The notes under the pieces are model-generated. The model had not been told where the DNA came from, did no database searches, and was given only the letters and a program-made list of their open reading frames with translations. A stretch of DNA of 64,000 nucleotides from Acinetobacter terrestris. Lineage in GTDB: Bacteria > Pseudomonadota > Gammaproteobacteria > Pseudomonadales > Moraxellaceae. Below are positions 36,571 to 44,819 of this stretch, piece by piece (position 1 is the first letter of the stretch; each line of letters opens with the position of its first letter). Made by a program: the position numbers and the translations under genes. The DNA is taken from assembly GCF_004331155.1 (NCBI RefSeq), contig NZ_SJNZ01000004.1, positions 1-64,000 of the forward strand. The letters run 5' to 3'.

Positions 36571-36594
36571 AAAAAAAGTCCCAACAATTGGGAC
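36571..36594 (-). terminator. Terminator hairpin oriented for the minus strand
   Basis: Stem GTCCCAA/TTGGGAC. On the minus strand it is followed by seven T; on the plus strand it is followed by TGGAGAA, so it is not a good terminator for the WYL gene. It lies 48 bases beyond the remnant reading frame at 36642-36840 on the minus strand. Confidence 0.6.
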
Positions 36595-36641
36595 TGGAGA
36601 ATATTTCTATTTGGCTCTATTTTTATTGTCATACTGTGGGC

Positions 36642-36840
36642 TTAAAGAGCATCAGGCTTTATTTTTTCACCCCGATACAAAGCTTGATGGCGGCTGTTTT
36701 TGTCAATGCAGAAGAAAACATTGCGCTTTAACACGCCAGATATCCACTGTTATATCGAATTGATTTCATCGTCATATAATATTGCCTCTATTGATTAGGT
36801 AAAACCAATATAGTGCCCAATCAAACGCTTGAGAAATCAT
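36642..36840 (-). pseudogene. Possible decayed small gene, minus strand
   Basis: Read leftwards from 36840, MISQAFDWALYWFYLINRG is followed by a stop; shifting frame gives YDDEINSI, a TAA, then QWISGVLKRNVFFCIDKNSR and HQALYRGEKIKPDAL ending at 36642. The amino acid mix is protein-like in the last 35 codons and a minus-strand terminator follows at 36571-36594. One frameshift and one stop would have to be repaired. I do not recognise the family. The rest of this 546-bp gap (to 37095) shows nothing. Confidence 0.35.
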
Positions 36841-37095
36841 AAGATCAGAAGTTTTAAGCTGATTTTTGATTAAGCATTTGTTCTGGATTTCTATTCCATT
36901 CGGTTCATATCCAACAAGGTCAGATTTTTCTTTACTCAATTTTCATTGAGCTAGAAATAAGGCCTCATTCCAACCATTCTTCAATAAAAGAATTAATAAT
37001 AATCCTGCTGACATACTGCTTGTTTTCTTAAGCAATAGCTTGGGTTTTACAAATCAGAACTTGTGAATTGGATATAAACTGGGCAGATTCAGGTT

Positions 37096-38793
37096 ATGTA
37101 TCATTCGATGGAAAACTTGAGAATGCCAGTTCCAGCTCAAATCGTCAGACATAGACTTTTAAATACTTTTTTCTCCCGCTACTCAGTCTGGTTCACTTTT
37201 ATTTTCATTGCCTTAACCATTAGCTGGTTCCGGATTATTTATGCTCCGCATTATATTTATTATTTTTTTTCCGACACCTTGCTGAATACTTTATGGTTAA
37301 TTTCCGGAGTCCTTACCCTGGTTGGCTTATATGACATCTTACAGAACAAACATTCCATTCTAAAAAACTATCCGATCATGGGACATTTCCGCTTTATCTT
37401 TGAAGATTTTCGTCCTGAAATTCGTCAATATTTTATTGAAGCCGATCAGGATGCCCTGCCATTTTCACGTATGCAACGCAATCTGGTTTACCAGCGGGCA
37501 AAGAATCAAAATGCCGATAAACCCTTTGGTTCCATTATTAACGTCTATCAACAAGATTACCGCTTTATTACCCATTCAATTACGCCGTGCAAAGCTGCCG
37601 AAATTGAAAGTTTTCGTATTCAAATTGGTAACCATCAATGTCAGCAGCCCTATAGCGCTTCCATTATGAATATCTCTGCCATGAGTTTTGGCAGTTTAAG
37701 TGCCAATGCGATACGCGCTTTAAATTTAGGGGCGAAAATGGGCAATTTTTACCATGACACCGGTGAAGGCAGTATTAGTCCTTATCATCTGGAAAATGGG
37801 GGTGATATTGTCTGGGAACTGGGCAGTGCCTACTTTGGCTGTCGCACGCTGGATGGCCAGTTTGATCCGGAAAAATTTACCCGGCAAGCCCTGTTACCGC
37901 AAGTCAAAATGATTGAAATCAAGTTATCGCAAGGGGCAAAACCCGGACACGGCGGTATCTTACCTAAAAGCAAGATTTCAGAAGAAATTGCAGAAATTCG
38001 GGGGGTCAGTCGTGAATATGATTGTGTATCTCCCTCAAAACATACAGCCTTTAATACGCCTATTGAAATGATGCATTTCATTCAGCGATTGCGTGAATTA
38101 TCGGGCGGAAAACCGGTGGGCTTCAAGTTGTGTATTGGTCAGCCGTGGCAATTTATGAGTATTGTTAAGGCCATATTGGAAACTAAAATCGTGCCAGACT
38201 TTATTGTGGTCGATGGTTCTGAAGGTGGCACAGGTGCAGCCCCGATTGAACTGATTGATCATGTAGGTACGCCTTTACGCGAAGGCTTGCTGTTTGTGCA
38301 TAACACGCTAGTTGGCGCAGGCTTGCGCAAGCAAATTAAAGTGGGTGCAAGCGGCAAGATTATCAGTGCTTTTGATATTTCCAGCAGCATGGCGATTGGA
38401 GCCGACTGGGTGAATTCAGCACGTGGATTTATGTTCGCTGTCGGTTGTATTCAGGCACAGAGCTGTCATACCAACCAGTGTCCTGTCGGGGTTGCAACAC
38501 AGGATAAAGAACGCCAAACCGCCTTGCATATTCCAACCAAAGCTGTGCGGGTATTCAATTTCCATAAAAATACCATGCTGGCCTTGTCCGAAATGATTGC
38601 AGCGGCAGGATTGAAACATCCTGCAGATATTAAGGCACATCATTTAGCGCAGCGCATTAATGACCGGGAAATCAAAAATTATGCGCAATTACACTTTTGG
38701 CTAAAAGAAGGTGAATTGCTCAGCTGTGAAGATAAAGACGATGAAAATTTTTACTTCCGGATGTGGAACTTGGCCCATGCCGAGAAATTTTAG
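37096..38793 (+). CDS. FMN-binding glutamate synthase-like membrane protein
   Basis: A 565-residue protein with two N-terminal membrane helices (about 35-55 and 62-82), followed by a glutamate-synthase FMN/central barrel domain: NISAMSFGSLSANAIRAL, GEGSISPYHLENGGDIVWE, LSQGAKPGHGGILPKSK, VVDGSEGGTGAAPIEL and the cysteine cluster QSCHTNQCPVGVATQD that binds a 3Fe-4S cluster in true GltB. The amidotransferase (glutaminase) domain is missing, so it cannot be a complete glutamate synthase. Members are common in proteobacteria and their substrate is unknown. Translation could also begin at Met6 or Met10. Monocistronic; terminator at 38828-38860. Confidence 0.85.
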   Translation: MYHSMENLRMPVPAQIVRHRLLNTFFSRYSVWFTFIFIALTISWFRIIYAPHYIYYFFSDTLLNTLWLISGVLTLVGLYDILQNKHSILKNYPIMGHFRFIFEDFRPEIRQYFIEADQDALPFSRMQRNLVYQRAKNQNADKPFGSIINVYQQDYRFITHSITPCKAAEIESFRIQIGNHQCQQPYSASIMNISAMSFGSLSANAIRALNLGAKMGNFYHDTGEGSISPYHLENGGDIVWELGSAYFGCRTLDGQFDPEKFTRQALLPQVKMIEIKLSQGAKPGHGGILPKSKISEEIAEIRGVSREYDCVSPSKHTAFNTPIEMMHFIQRLRELSGGKPVGFKLCIGQPWQFMSIVKAILETKIVPDFIVVDGSEGGTGAAPIELIDHVGTPLREGLLFVHNTLVGAGLRKQIKVGASGKIISAFDISSSMAIGADWVNSARGFMFAVGCIQAQSCHTNQCPVGVATQDKERQTALHIPTKAVRVFNFHKNTMLALSEMIAAAGLKHPADIKAHHLAQRINDREIKNYAQLHFWLKEGELLSCEDKDDENFYFRMWNLAHAEKF

Positions 38794-38827
38794 ACTTTGC
38801 ATAATCTAAAAATATACTTTTTTTCAA

Positions 38828-38860
38828 TAAAAAAGAGGTCATATTGGCCTCTTTTTCGGG
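38828..38860. terminator. Bidirectional terminator
   Basis: Stem AAGAGG(T)C/G(G)CCTCTT with ATATTG loop, A-run before and T-run after, between the glutamate-synthase-like gene and the convergent hydrolase gene. Confidence 0.8.
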
Positions 38861-38887
38861 TACTGATTTATACAAAATTGCTAATAG

Positions 38888-39931
38888 CTAATAATAGCCA
38901 TCTGAACTTTGGGCATGTAAAAATGCCGGAATCAGTCCGGTCAATGCCGCACGAATATCCGCACGTTCATTAATTAACTGATGCGACCCTTCTTCCAGCA
39001 TCAACAAGGTCTGAAGCCGAAACTTGCGACGAATAAACTCAATGTTATAACGCCAGTCCACCGTCTGATCTTGCGCACCTTGCGCCAGCCACACCGGAAT
39101 ACGACATGCCGGACGTGCTTCCATCTCCTGCATCCATTTGGACATGGCCAAAATCCAGTCCATGCCCATCATACGGGGTTGCAGAGGATCTTTTAAACGC
39201 ACAAAGCGTAGAAACTCTGGATTGTGGTTATTGCGTCTAAAATGACGCGGCACTTGACGCTTGATCCGTCGAATAATGCCCAATCCTACAGAATTATGCC
39301 ACCATGCCGATTTTGCAGGTCGAATCAGTGGAGAAAGCAATAAAACACGCTCTACGTATGGATTTTCACGGCGCTCTGCAAACTCTAGCAAATGATGCAG
39401 CAAAATGGCCCCACCGGTACTCTGTCCAATCCCTACCCAGGGTTTAGGCAGTTGACTGGCACTTTTAACGTAGTGATAAACGGCGTGCAAGACCTGCTGA
39501 TAATGATCAAAGTTCTTAATGTTTGCAGGTGAGCCATCACTTAAACCATGACCGGGCAAATCATAGGTGATAACACTAAAACCCTGTTCCAGTAATTCAC
39601 GAATAATCGGCTGATAGATACCGCTATGTTCCAAATAGCCATGCAATAAAAATACTGTTCCGCGTATTTTATTAAAAGCAATATTGGCTAAATTCGGCTG
39701 GAATACCTGTACATGCAATTTAAACAAAGGCATTTGCACATAGCCTTGCCAATGCTCACAATCCAGTAAATGCATACCGTATAACTTACGATAAGCCTGA
39801 ATCTCCACTGAAGGTTGATAAGGCTTATTCAGATTTAAGGCTTCAAGCAGTTGCGGTGTGGTTTCCCGACTTGGAACGGGCAAATCCAGTTGTTTTAAAA
39901 TGCTTGGATTTAAAAATGGGATATCTGGCAT
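38888..39931 (-). CDS. Alpha/beta hydrolase, monoacylglycerol lipase-like
   Basis: A 347-residue serine hydrolase starting at ATG 39931 because GGGAGGTG lies at the right distance and the ATG overlaps the upstream stop (TAATG). Motifs: oxyanion strand TVFLLHGYLEHSGIYQP, nucleophile elbow GIGQSTGGAILLHH (Ser about 170), acid in GAQDQTVDWR and histidine in EEGSHQLINE. The GYxEHSGxY pattern is that of monoacylglycerol/lysophospholipases. No signal peptide. Coupled to the DUF218 gene upstream. Confidence 0.85.
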   Translation of the reverse strand: MPDIPFLNPSILKQLDLPVPSRETTPQLLEALNLNKPYQPSVEIQAYRKLYGMHLLDCEHWQGYVQMPLFKLHVQVFQPNLANIAFNKIRGTVFLLHGYLEHSGIYQPIIRELLEQGFSVITYDLPGHGLSDGSPANIKNFDHYQQVLHAVYHYVKSASQLPKPWVGIGQSTGGAILLHHLLEFAERRENPYVERVLLLSPLIRPAKSAWWHNSVGLGIIRRIKRQVPRHFRRNNHNPEFLRFVRLKDPLQPRMMGMDWILAMSKWMQEMEARPACRIPVWLAQGAQDQTVDWRYNIEFIRRKFRLQTLLMLEEGSHQLINERADIRAALTGLIPAFLHAQSSDGYY

Positions 39932-41058
39932 TAAGGCACCTCCCGACAATCACTGGAACCAAACCAGACATCACGAATCGTGGCTAACATTTCATAATTG
40001 GCACGGCGGCTATGATCATAATTTCGTTCACTTGGACGCCAGCGTGTCAGATGTGTTGGTATGGGCGCTTCAACAGGCACCGTTTCAATACCATTTAATG
40101 CAAATAAACGGCGCGTACGTGGCATATGATAACGATCGGTAATTAAAATTACCCGCGGCGCTCCACCTTTTTTTTGCAACAATAACGAGCTAAAACGCGA
40201 GTTTTCGCAGGTATTCATGCTTCGGTCTTCCAGTAATTTCGCATCGACTTCATGTTCTTTTAACCAGCGCTGCATATACGGTGCTTCTACGCCACTCAGT
40301 ACAATCGGCAGTTTATATTCTTTTTCAATGGCTAAAGTCTTCTCTAAACGCAAGCGTGTGTATTCATTAACCACAATATCTTTGCCGTTTTTATCTAAAG
40401 TCAGTCCACCACCCAATACCACAATGGCATAAGGTTTTGAACTTTGCTGGGCTGGCTGTTCATTCTGTTCGTGAATTAATGCAATATCTTGATAAATGGT
40501 TTCATCAACAGGTTCTTCAGCGACTTGTTCCTGTTCAATTTTATGGGTACGGAGAAATTCTACGTATTTTTCCATCAACGCCTTATTTTCAGTGCTGTTC
40601 AAGTCCAATAAATCTTTGACCGCTTGAGTCGGGTCTTCTTGTTCTATCTCGTCATCTACGCGTTTTGCAAGCAAGGGAATACGCGGTTTTTCTTCTTGTT
40701 CACTTTCCTGCTGTTGCGCGTCCTCAATCATATTTTGCAAGGCTTTATATCGCGCCTGAATCACAGTCAAATTCTCTGAATTATGGTTTTGGATTGCTTC
40801 TTCCATCAACTTTAAATAGGCTTGGCGAGCAATCCATAATCTGGAGCCTGGCTCTAAACTTTCATGCTCGCTCAATGCAGCCATTTGTTGACTTTTCGCA
40901 GCCACTTGATTGACTTCAACAGGAACTAAACTATTCAGGGCCTTTACCACCCAGCCTGAATAAAATGGCGAATAAATCAAAACCATGAAACAGCCGAACA
41001 GAACAAATAACACGGATGCTACTTGTACCAGTCGAACCATCCAATGCGATTTCGCCAT
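39931..41058 (-). CDS. DUF218/YdcF-family membrane protein (ElyC/SanA-like)
   Basis: A 375-residue protein with one N-terminal membrane helix (about 8-30), a long polar, Glu/Gln-rich region (about 90-205) that may be extended or coiled, and a C-terminal DUF218 domain: YAIVVLGGGLTLDKNGKDI, LPIVLSGVEAPYM, RSMNTCENSRFSSLLL and ILITDRYHMPRTRRLF. DUF218 proteins such as ElyC and SanA affect envelope carrier-lipid metabolism and vancomycin barrier, although the exact reaction is not known. It lies directly behind murB (6-base gap) and ahead of the hydrolase, consistent with an envelope role. Confidence 0.82.
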   Translation of the reverse strand: MAKSHWMVRLVQVASVLFVLFGCFMVLIYSPFYSGWVVKALNSLVPVEVNQVAAKSQQMAALSEHESLEPGSRLWIARQAYLKLMEEAIQNHNSENLTVIQARYKALQNMIEDAQQQESEQEEKPRIPLLAKRVDDEIEQEDPTQAVKDLLDLNSTENKALMEKYVEFLRTHKIEQEQVAEEPVDETIYQDIALIHEQNEQPAQQSSKPYAIVVLGGGLTLDKNGKDIVVNEYTRLRLEKTLAIEKEYKLPIVLSGVEAPYMQRWLKEHEVDAKLLEDRSMNTCENSRFSSLLLQKKGGAPRVILITDRYHMPRTRRLFALNGIETVPVEAPIPTHLTRWRPSERNYDHSRRANYEMLATIRDVWFGSSDCREVP

Positions 41059-41064
41059 AAATTT

Positions 41065-42099
41065 TTATTCCAAATGTGAACGAATTAAACCGGCTTCATC
41101 AAACAGTACCGGTTCAGGTTCTAATAAAATATTAAATTTTTGCTGAACTTCATGTTGCACAGCATGATAAGTGGCTTTCACATCGGCCAAAGTTGCCTGG
41201 TCATAATTCACCAAAACCAAAGCTTGCTTATGAAACATACCCACCATACCCAACTGCTTGCCTTTCCAACCCGACTGATCAATCAACCAGCCTGCTGCAA
41301 TTTTAACGCCACCTTTCGCTTGAGGGTAATGGGGCAAATTCGGAAATGCTAGTGCTAAATGGTCATAAAGCTGTTCTGAAATAATCGGATTTTTAAAGAA
41401 ACTTCCCACATTGGGATATTCTTTTGGATCTGGCAACTTGCTTTGACGGATTTGAATCACTTGTTTTTGCAGGTTTTCAGCAGTTTTCTCATCACCCACC
41501 GCTTGCTTGAGATCACCATAATTCAGCATTAAATTCGCATGCTTAAGCAACTTAAAAGTTACATGAGTAATCACAAAACGATTCGGATCATCTTTAAAAA
41601 TACTATGCCGATATGAAAAATCACAGTCTGCAGCAACAATAATGCTAAATTTTTCTAATTCACGGTCATAAACCTGAACTGATTCAATAAATTCACCTGC
41701 TTCAACGCCATATGCACCGATATTCTGTACTGGTGACGCACCGACTAAACCTGGAATGAAGGCCAGATTTTGTAAGCCATACAGATGTTGTTCTGTGGTC
41801 CACAAAACGAAGTCATGCCAGACTTGTCCTGCACCCACACGAATGGTCTTGCTGTGTTCATCTTCAGCAAGATCTTCAATCCCCTGAATATCCATATGCA
41901 GCACAAGTGCATGAAGATGTTCAGGCAATAACATATTACTGCCACCCGACAGAATCAGAACATTTAACTGCTCTTGCTTGGCATAATTTAGTGCATCGAC
42001 CAATTCTTGCTGGGACTGGACTTTAATGTAATGCGATGCAGTCGCATCCAGACTTAAGGTATTAAAAGGCTTAAGTTGAATTTGAGTTTGAATATTCAT
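41065..42099 (-). CDS. murB: UDP-N-acetylenolpyruvoylglucosamine reductase
   Basis: A 344-residue type I MurB, FAD enzyme reducing enolpyruvyl-UDP-GlcNAc to UDP-MurNAc with NADPH. FAD-binding blocks: [16 protein letters not shown] (about 47-62) and [20 protein letters not shown]. Substrate blocks: [16 protein letters not shown] (contains the Tyr-loop residue defining type I) and the catalytic serine in [13 protein letters not shown]. Glu near the C-terminus in [11 protein letters not shown]. It sits 12 bases after the phosphatase gene and 6 before DUF218, an operon of four. Confidence 0.95.
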   Translation of the reverse strand: MNIQTQIQLKPFNTLSLDATASHYIKVQSQQELVDALNYAKQEQLNVLILSGGSNMLLPEHLHALVLHMDIQGIEDLAEDEHSKTIRVGAGQVWHDFVLWTTEQHLYGLQNLAFIPGLVGASPVQNIGAYGVEAGEFIESVQVYDRELEKFSIIVAADCDFSYRHSIFKDDPNRFVITHVTFKLLKHANLMLNYGDLKQAVGDEKTAENLQKQVIQIRQSKLPDPKEYPNVGSFFKNPIISEQLYDHLALAFPNLPHYPQAKGGVKIAAGWLIDQSGWKGKQLGMVGMFHKQALVLVNYDQATLADVKATYHAVQHEVQQKFNILLEPEPVLFDEAGLIRSHLE

Positions 42100-42111
42100 G
42101 TGCTTAAACCT

Positions 42112-42636
42112 TTATTTCACATCGATCTGTTGTTTGAACTGTTGCTTAAAAATAGTGACCCACGCCAAACTACTCGATTCACACTGATCGAGTACACGCT
42201 CAAAACCCTCTACCCCGCCATAATATGGGTCTGGTAAAGCCTGTTTGAGATAAGTTTGATCGTATTCACTCATCAATGCAATTTTTGCCCGAATTTGACT
42301 TGTACCATACTCAGCATGTGCTTTCTGTGAAAGAGCTTGAATATTAAATAAATTTTCATGATCCATCGCCAGAATAAGATCAAATTCAATAAAGTCTTGA
42401 GGCTTTAACTGGCGCGCACGCAAGGCTGACAAATCATAGCCACGCTTTAAAGCATGTTTCTGGCTACGCTCATCAGGCGCTTTTCCGGGATGGTAATTAC
42501 TGGTTCCCGCTGAATCAATCATCATATTGAGCTGATGTTCATCACAAAAATGTCTAAGCACAACTTCTGCCGTGGGAGAGCGACAAATATTTCCTAAACA
42601 CACACATAACACCTTATATGGCATTTTGGATGACAT
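42112..42636 (-). CDS. Low-molecular-weight protein tyrosine phosphatase
   Basis: A 174-residue phosphatase with the N-terminal P-loop VCLGNICRSPTAEVVL (C-x5-R-S, Cys about 12) and the general-acid loop ALPDPYYGGVEGFERV. The size and motifs fit either a Wzb-type phosphatase paired with a tyrosine kinase or a stand-alone LMW-PTP; no kinase or capsule gene is beside it, so the stand-alone type is more likely. First gene of the murB-containing leftward group. Confidence 0.9.
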   Translation of the reverse strand: MSSKMPYKVLCVCLGNICRSPTAEVVLRHFCDEHQLNMMIDSAGTSNYHPGKAPDERSQKHALKRGYDLSALRARQLKPQDFIEFDLILAMDHENLFNIQALSQKAHAEYGTSQIRAKIALMSEYDQTYLKQALPDPYYGGVEGFERVLDQCESSSLAWVTIFKQQFKQQIDVK

Positions 42637-42752
42637 AACAACCTCGATAACTGCTTTATTTTCAGGTGTCTTATGTTAAGTTATTTATGGGATGAATCCT
42701 ATAGAACGCTAAAACAATAATCTTGAATTTGATATCAAAAAGGATGCAATAG

Positions 42753-43913
42753 ATGAGCCATTTTCAATTCCAGACCGTCTCGAATATTATTTCAGGGCTT
42801 GGCTCAATCTATGAGTTAAAGCAATTATTGCAACAGCAATCCTTTAAAAAACTGTTACTCGTCACCGATGCAGGAATGATCAAGCAACAATTACACTTAA
42901 CGATTATTGAAATTTTAGAAACCATTCAACTGGATTATGTCATTTATTCTAGCGTTCAGGCAGACCCACCGGAACATATTGTGCTAGATGCTGTTCAATT
43001 CGCAAAGAATGAAAAAGTCGATATCATCTTGGGTTTTGGCGGCGGAAGTTCTTTGGATGTCGCCAAAATCATCGCTATTTTGGCACATCCGCAGCAACAA
43101 CAAACCTTGCAAGATTTATATGGCATCAATAATGCTAAAAACCCACGACTGCCGTTATTTTTAGTTCCTACTACAGCAGGTACCGGCTCTGAAGTCACCC
43201 CTATTTCGATTGTCACCACGGGTGAAACCACAAAAACCGGGATTGTCTCTCCGGTTTTATTTGCTGATGTCGCCATTTTAGATGCCACATTTACCCAAAA
43301 CCTGCCTGCTCATATTACTGCTGCAACAGGGATCGATGCGATGGTGCATGCCATTGAAGCCTACACATCAAAAATAAAAAAGAATCCTTATGCAGACATG
43401 TTGGCCAAGCAGGCACTACGGTTGTTGAATCACAACTTAAGCCTGGTCTTGGCAGATGGACAAAATTTAGCAGCACGTCAGAATATGCTGGTCGGTTCGA
43501 TGCTTGCTGGCCAAGCCTTTGCCAATGCGCCTGTCGCTGCAGTACATGCACTGGCTTATCCCCTAGGTGGACATTTCCATATTTCACATGGTCATAGTAA
43601 TGCCTTGGTCTTGACCGAAGTTTTAAAGTTTAACGCACCCAATACAAAGCAACTTTATGCTGAATTGATGTGTTGGCTAGATCCAAAAAGTACCGGCAGT
43701 ACCGATGGTTTATGCGATTTATTTATTGATCATATGCAAAATCATTTAGATAAAAGTGGCTTGATTTTAAAACTGAAAGATTTAAATGTTCCAGAAAACA
43801 AGCTTGAGCAATTGGCCAATGATGCCATGTTGCAAACCCGACTTTTACAAAATAATCCGCGTGAACTCCAGTTGCAGGATGCCCGACAAATTTATGAAGC
43901 TGTTTATGCATAA
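42753..43913 (+). CDS. Iron-containing alcohol dehydrogenase
   Basis: A 386-residue group III alcohol dehydrogenase. NAD-binding GGGSSLDVAKIIAIL (about 95-109), followed by PTTAGTGSEVTPISIV, and the metal ligands in the GIDAMVHAIEAY region, AVHALAYPLGGHFHISHGHSN and a downstream histidine. Family members oxidise primary alcohols or related diols and hydroxy acids. It is transcribed alone, divergent from the phosphatase gene; the substrate cannot be deduced. Confidence 0.9.
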   Translation: MSHFQFQTVSNIISGLGSIYELKQLLQQQSFKKLLLVTDAGMIKQQLHLTIIEILETIQLDYVIYSSVQADPPEHIVLDAVQFAKNEKVDIILGFGGGSSLDVAKIIAILAHPQQQQTLQDLYGINNAKNPRLPLFLVPTTAGTGSEVTPISIVTTGETTKTGIVSPVLFADVAILDATFTQNLPAHITAATGIDAMVHAIEAYTSKIKKNPYADMLAKQALRLLNHNLSLVLADGQNLAARQNMLVGSMLAGQAFANAPVAAVHALAYPLGGHFHISHGHSNALVLTEVLKFNAPNTKQLYAELMCWLDPKSTGSTDGLCDLFIDHMQNHLDKSGLILKLKDLNVPENKLEQLANDAMLQTRLLQNNPRELQLQDARQIYEAVYA

Positions 43914-44379
43914 TTTTATTGATCTTGATATTATTTTTAACCATTTTTTTATGGGCATCAAAAATTCGTATCAATAAACCTTTTTCATCAGTCATTTTTT
44001 CAATTACGATAAATCGTTCGTAAAGCCAAAATTAAAAATAAATTTTAGCAGGTATTGGATTCATAAGTGTGGCATGGATGCCACACGTTTCCCATCACGA
44101 CAAGGAGGTCGTGTATGGGAAACAAAGGCTTTTGTCTACTTTTGACCTTTCAAAAGTAGAGGTAAGGCCTATGCGAAAGCATAAAAATTGAATCAATAAA
44201 TTGAGGCAGTGCTGGTTTTAAAGAATTGAACATTGTTTGATTTATGCAAGTTATCTAATATAAAACAGTATCGTAAGGTGAATCACTTTGCTGTAAATAA
44301 CCTTGCTTTTACCCGCTTGCATTCATTTATTTTTAACAGTACAACTGAATATAAATGACCTGTAGAACATAAAATCACA
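43914..44379 (+). other. Intergenic region holding structured element B
   Basis: No gene on either strand. The middle is occupied by the three-hairpin element (44067-44160). A further short hairpin with a GNRA loop, TATGC-GAAA-GCATA, is at 44170-44183. The remaining 200 bases before the thioesterase gene show nothing that I would call. Confidence 0.55.
44067..44160 (+). repeat. Three-hairpin intergenic element, copy B
   Basis: Hairpin 1: 8-bp perfect stem GTGTGGCA/TGCCACAC with loop TGGA (44067-44086). Hairpin 2: 9-bp outer stem GTTTCCCAT/ATGGGAAAC, one unpaired T on the 3' side, 6-bp inner stem CACGAC/GTCGTG, loop AAGGAG (44087-44123). Hairpin 3: 11-bp stem TCTACTTTTGA/TCAAAAGTAGA with a 4-base loop (44135-44160). 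It equals copy A (3189-3281) in layout and length (94 against 93 bases) while hairpin 1 and 2 stems are largely different. Flanking genes read rightwards, so here the GGA-bearing strand could be in the mRNA. Confidence 0.75.
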
Positions 44380-44817
44380 ATGAAGCAAATACCAAAACAA
44401 CGCGCTGATTTCTCATACTTCTTACCTATTCAAACGCGCTGGTCAGATAACGATATCTATGGTCACGTCAATAATGTCACCTATTACAGTTATTTTGATA
44501 CTGCAGCCAATGCTTTATTGATTGAAAAAGCAGGCTTTGATATTCGATCTTCCCCAGTGATTGGACTGGTTGTCGATTCAGCCTGCAGTTTTTTTCAAGA
44601 ACTTTCATATCCTGAAATTATTGAAGTCGGCGTAGTCATTTCCAAACTTGGCAATTCATCCATGCAATATGATTTGGCAATTTTTAAGCCGCTGCATGAT
44701 GTCGCCTCTGCACAAGGTCATTTCGTACATGTCTTTGTTGATCGCCAGACACGAAAAAGCACCCCGATTCCAGTTGAAATGCGGGATGCTTTATCTCAAT
44801 ACTGTGTGAATAAATAA
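44380..44817 (+). CDS. Acyl-CoA thioesterase, 4HBT family
   Basis: A 145-residue hotdog-fold thioesterase. The 4-hydroxybenzoyl-CoA thioesterase-type active-site block is QTRWSDNDIYGHVNNVTYYS, in which the aspartate of WSDNDxxGHVNN is catalytic. Length is typical of a single hotdog domain acting as a dimer or tetramer. It ends two bases from the convergent dnaX stop, so no separate terminator fits between them. Substrate unknown. Confidence 0.87.
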   Translation: MKQIPKQRADFSYFLPIQTRWSDNDIYGHVNNVTYYSYFDTAANALLIEKAGFDIRSSPVIGLVVDSACSFFQELSYPEIIEVGVVISKLGNSSMQYDLAIFKPLHDVASAQGHFVHVFVDRQTRKSTPIPVEMRDALSQYCVNK

Positions 44818-44819
44818 AC

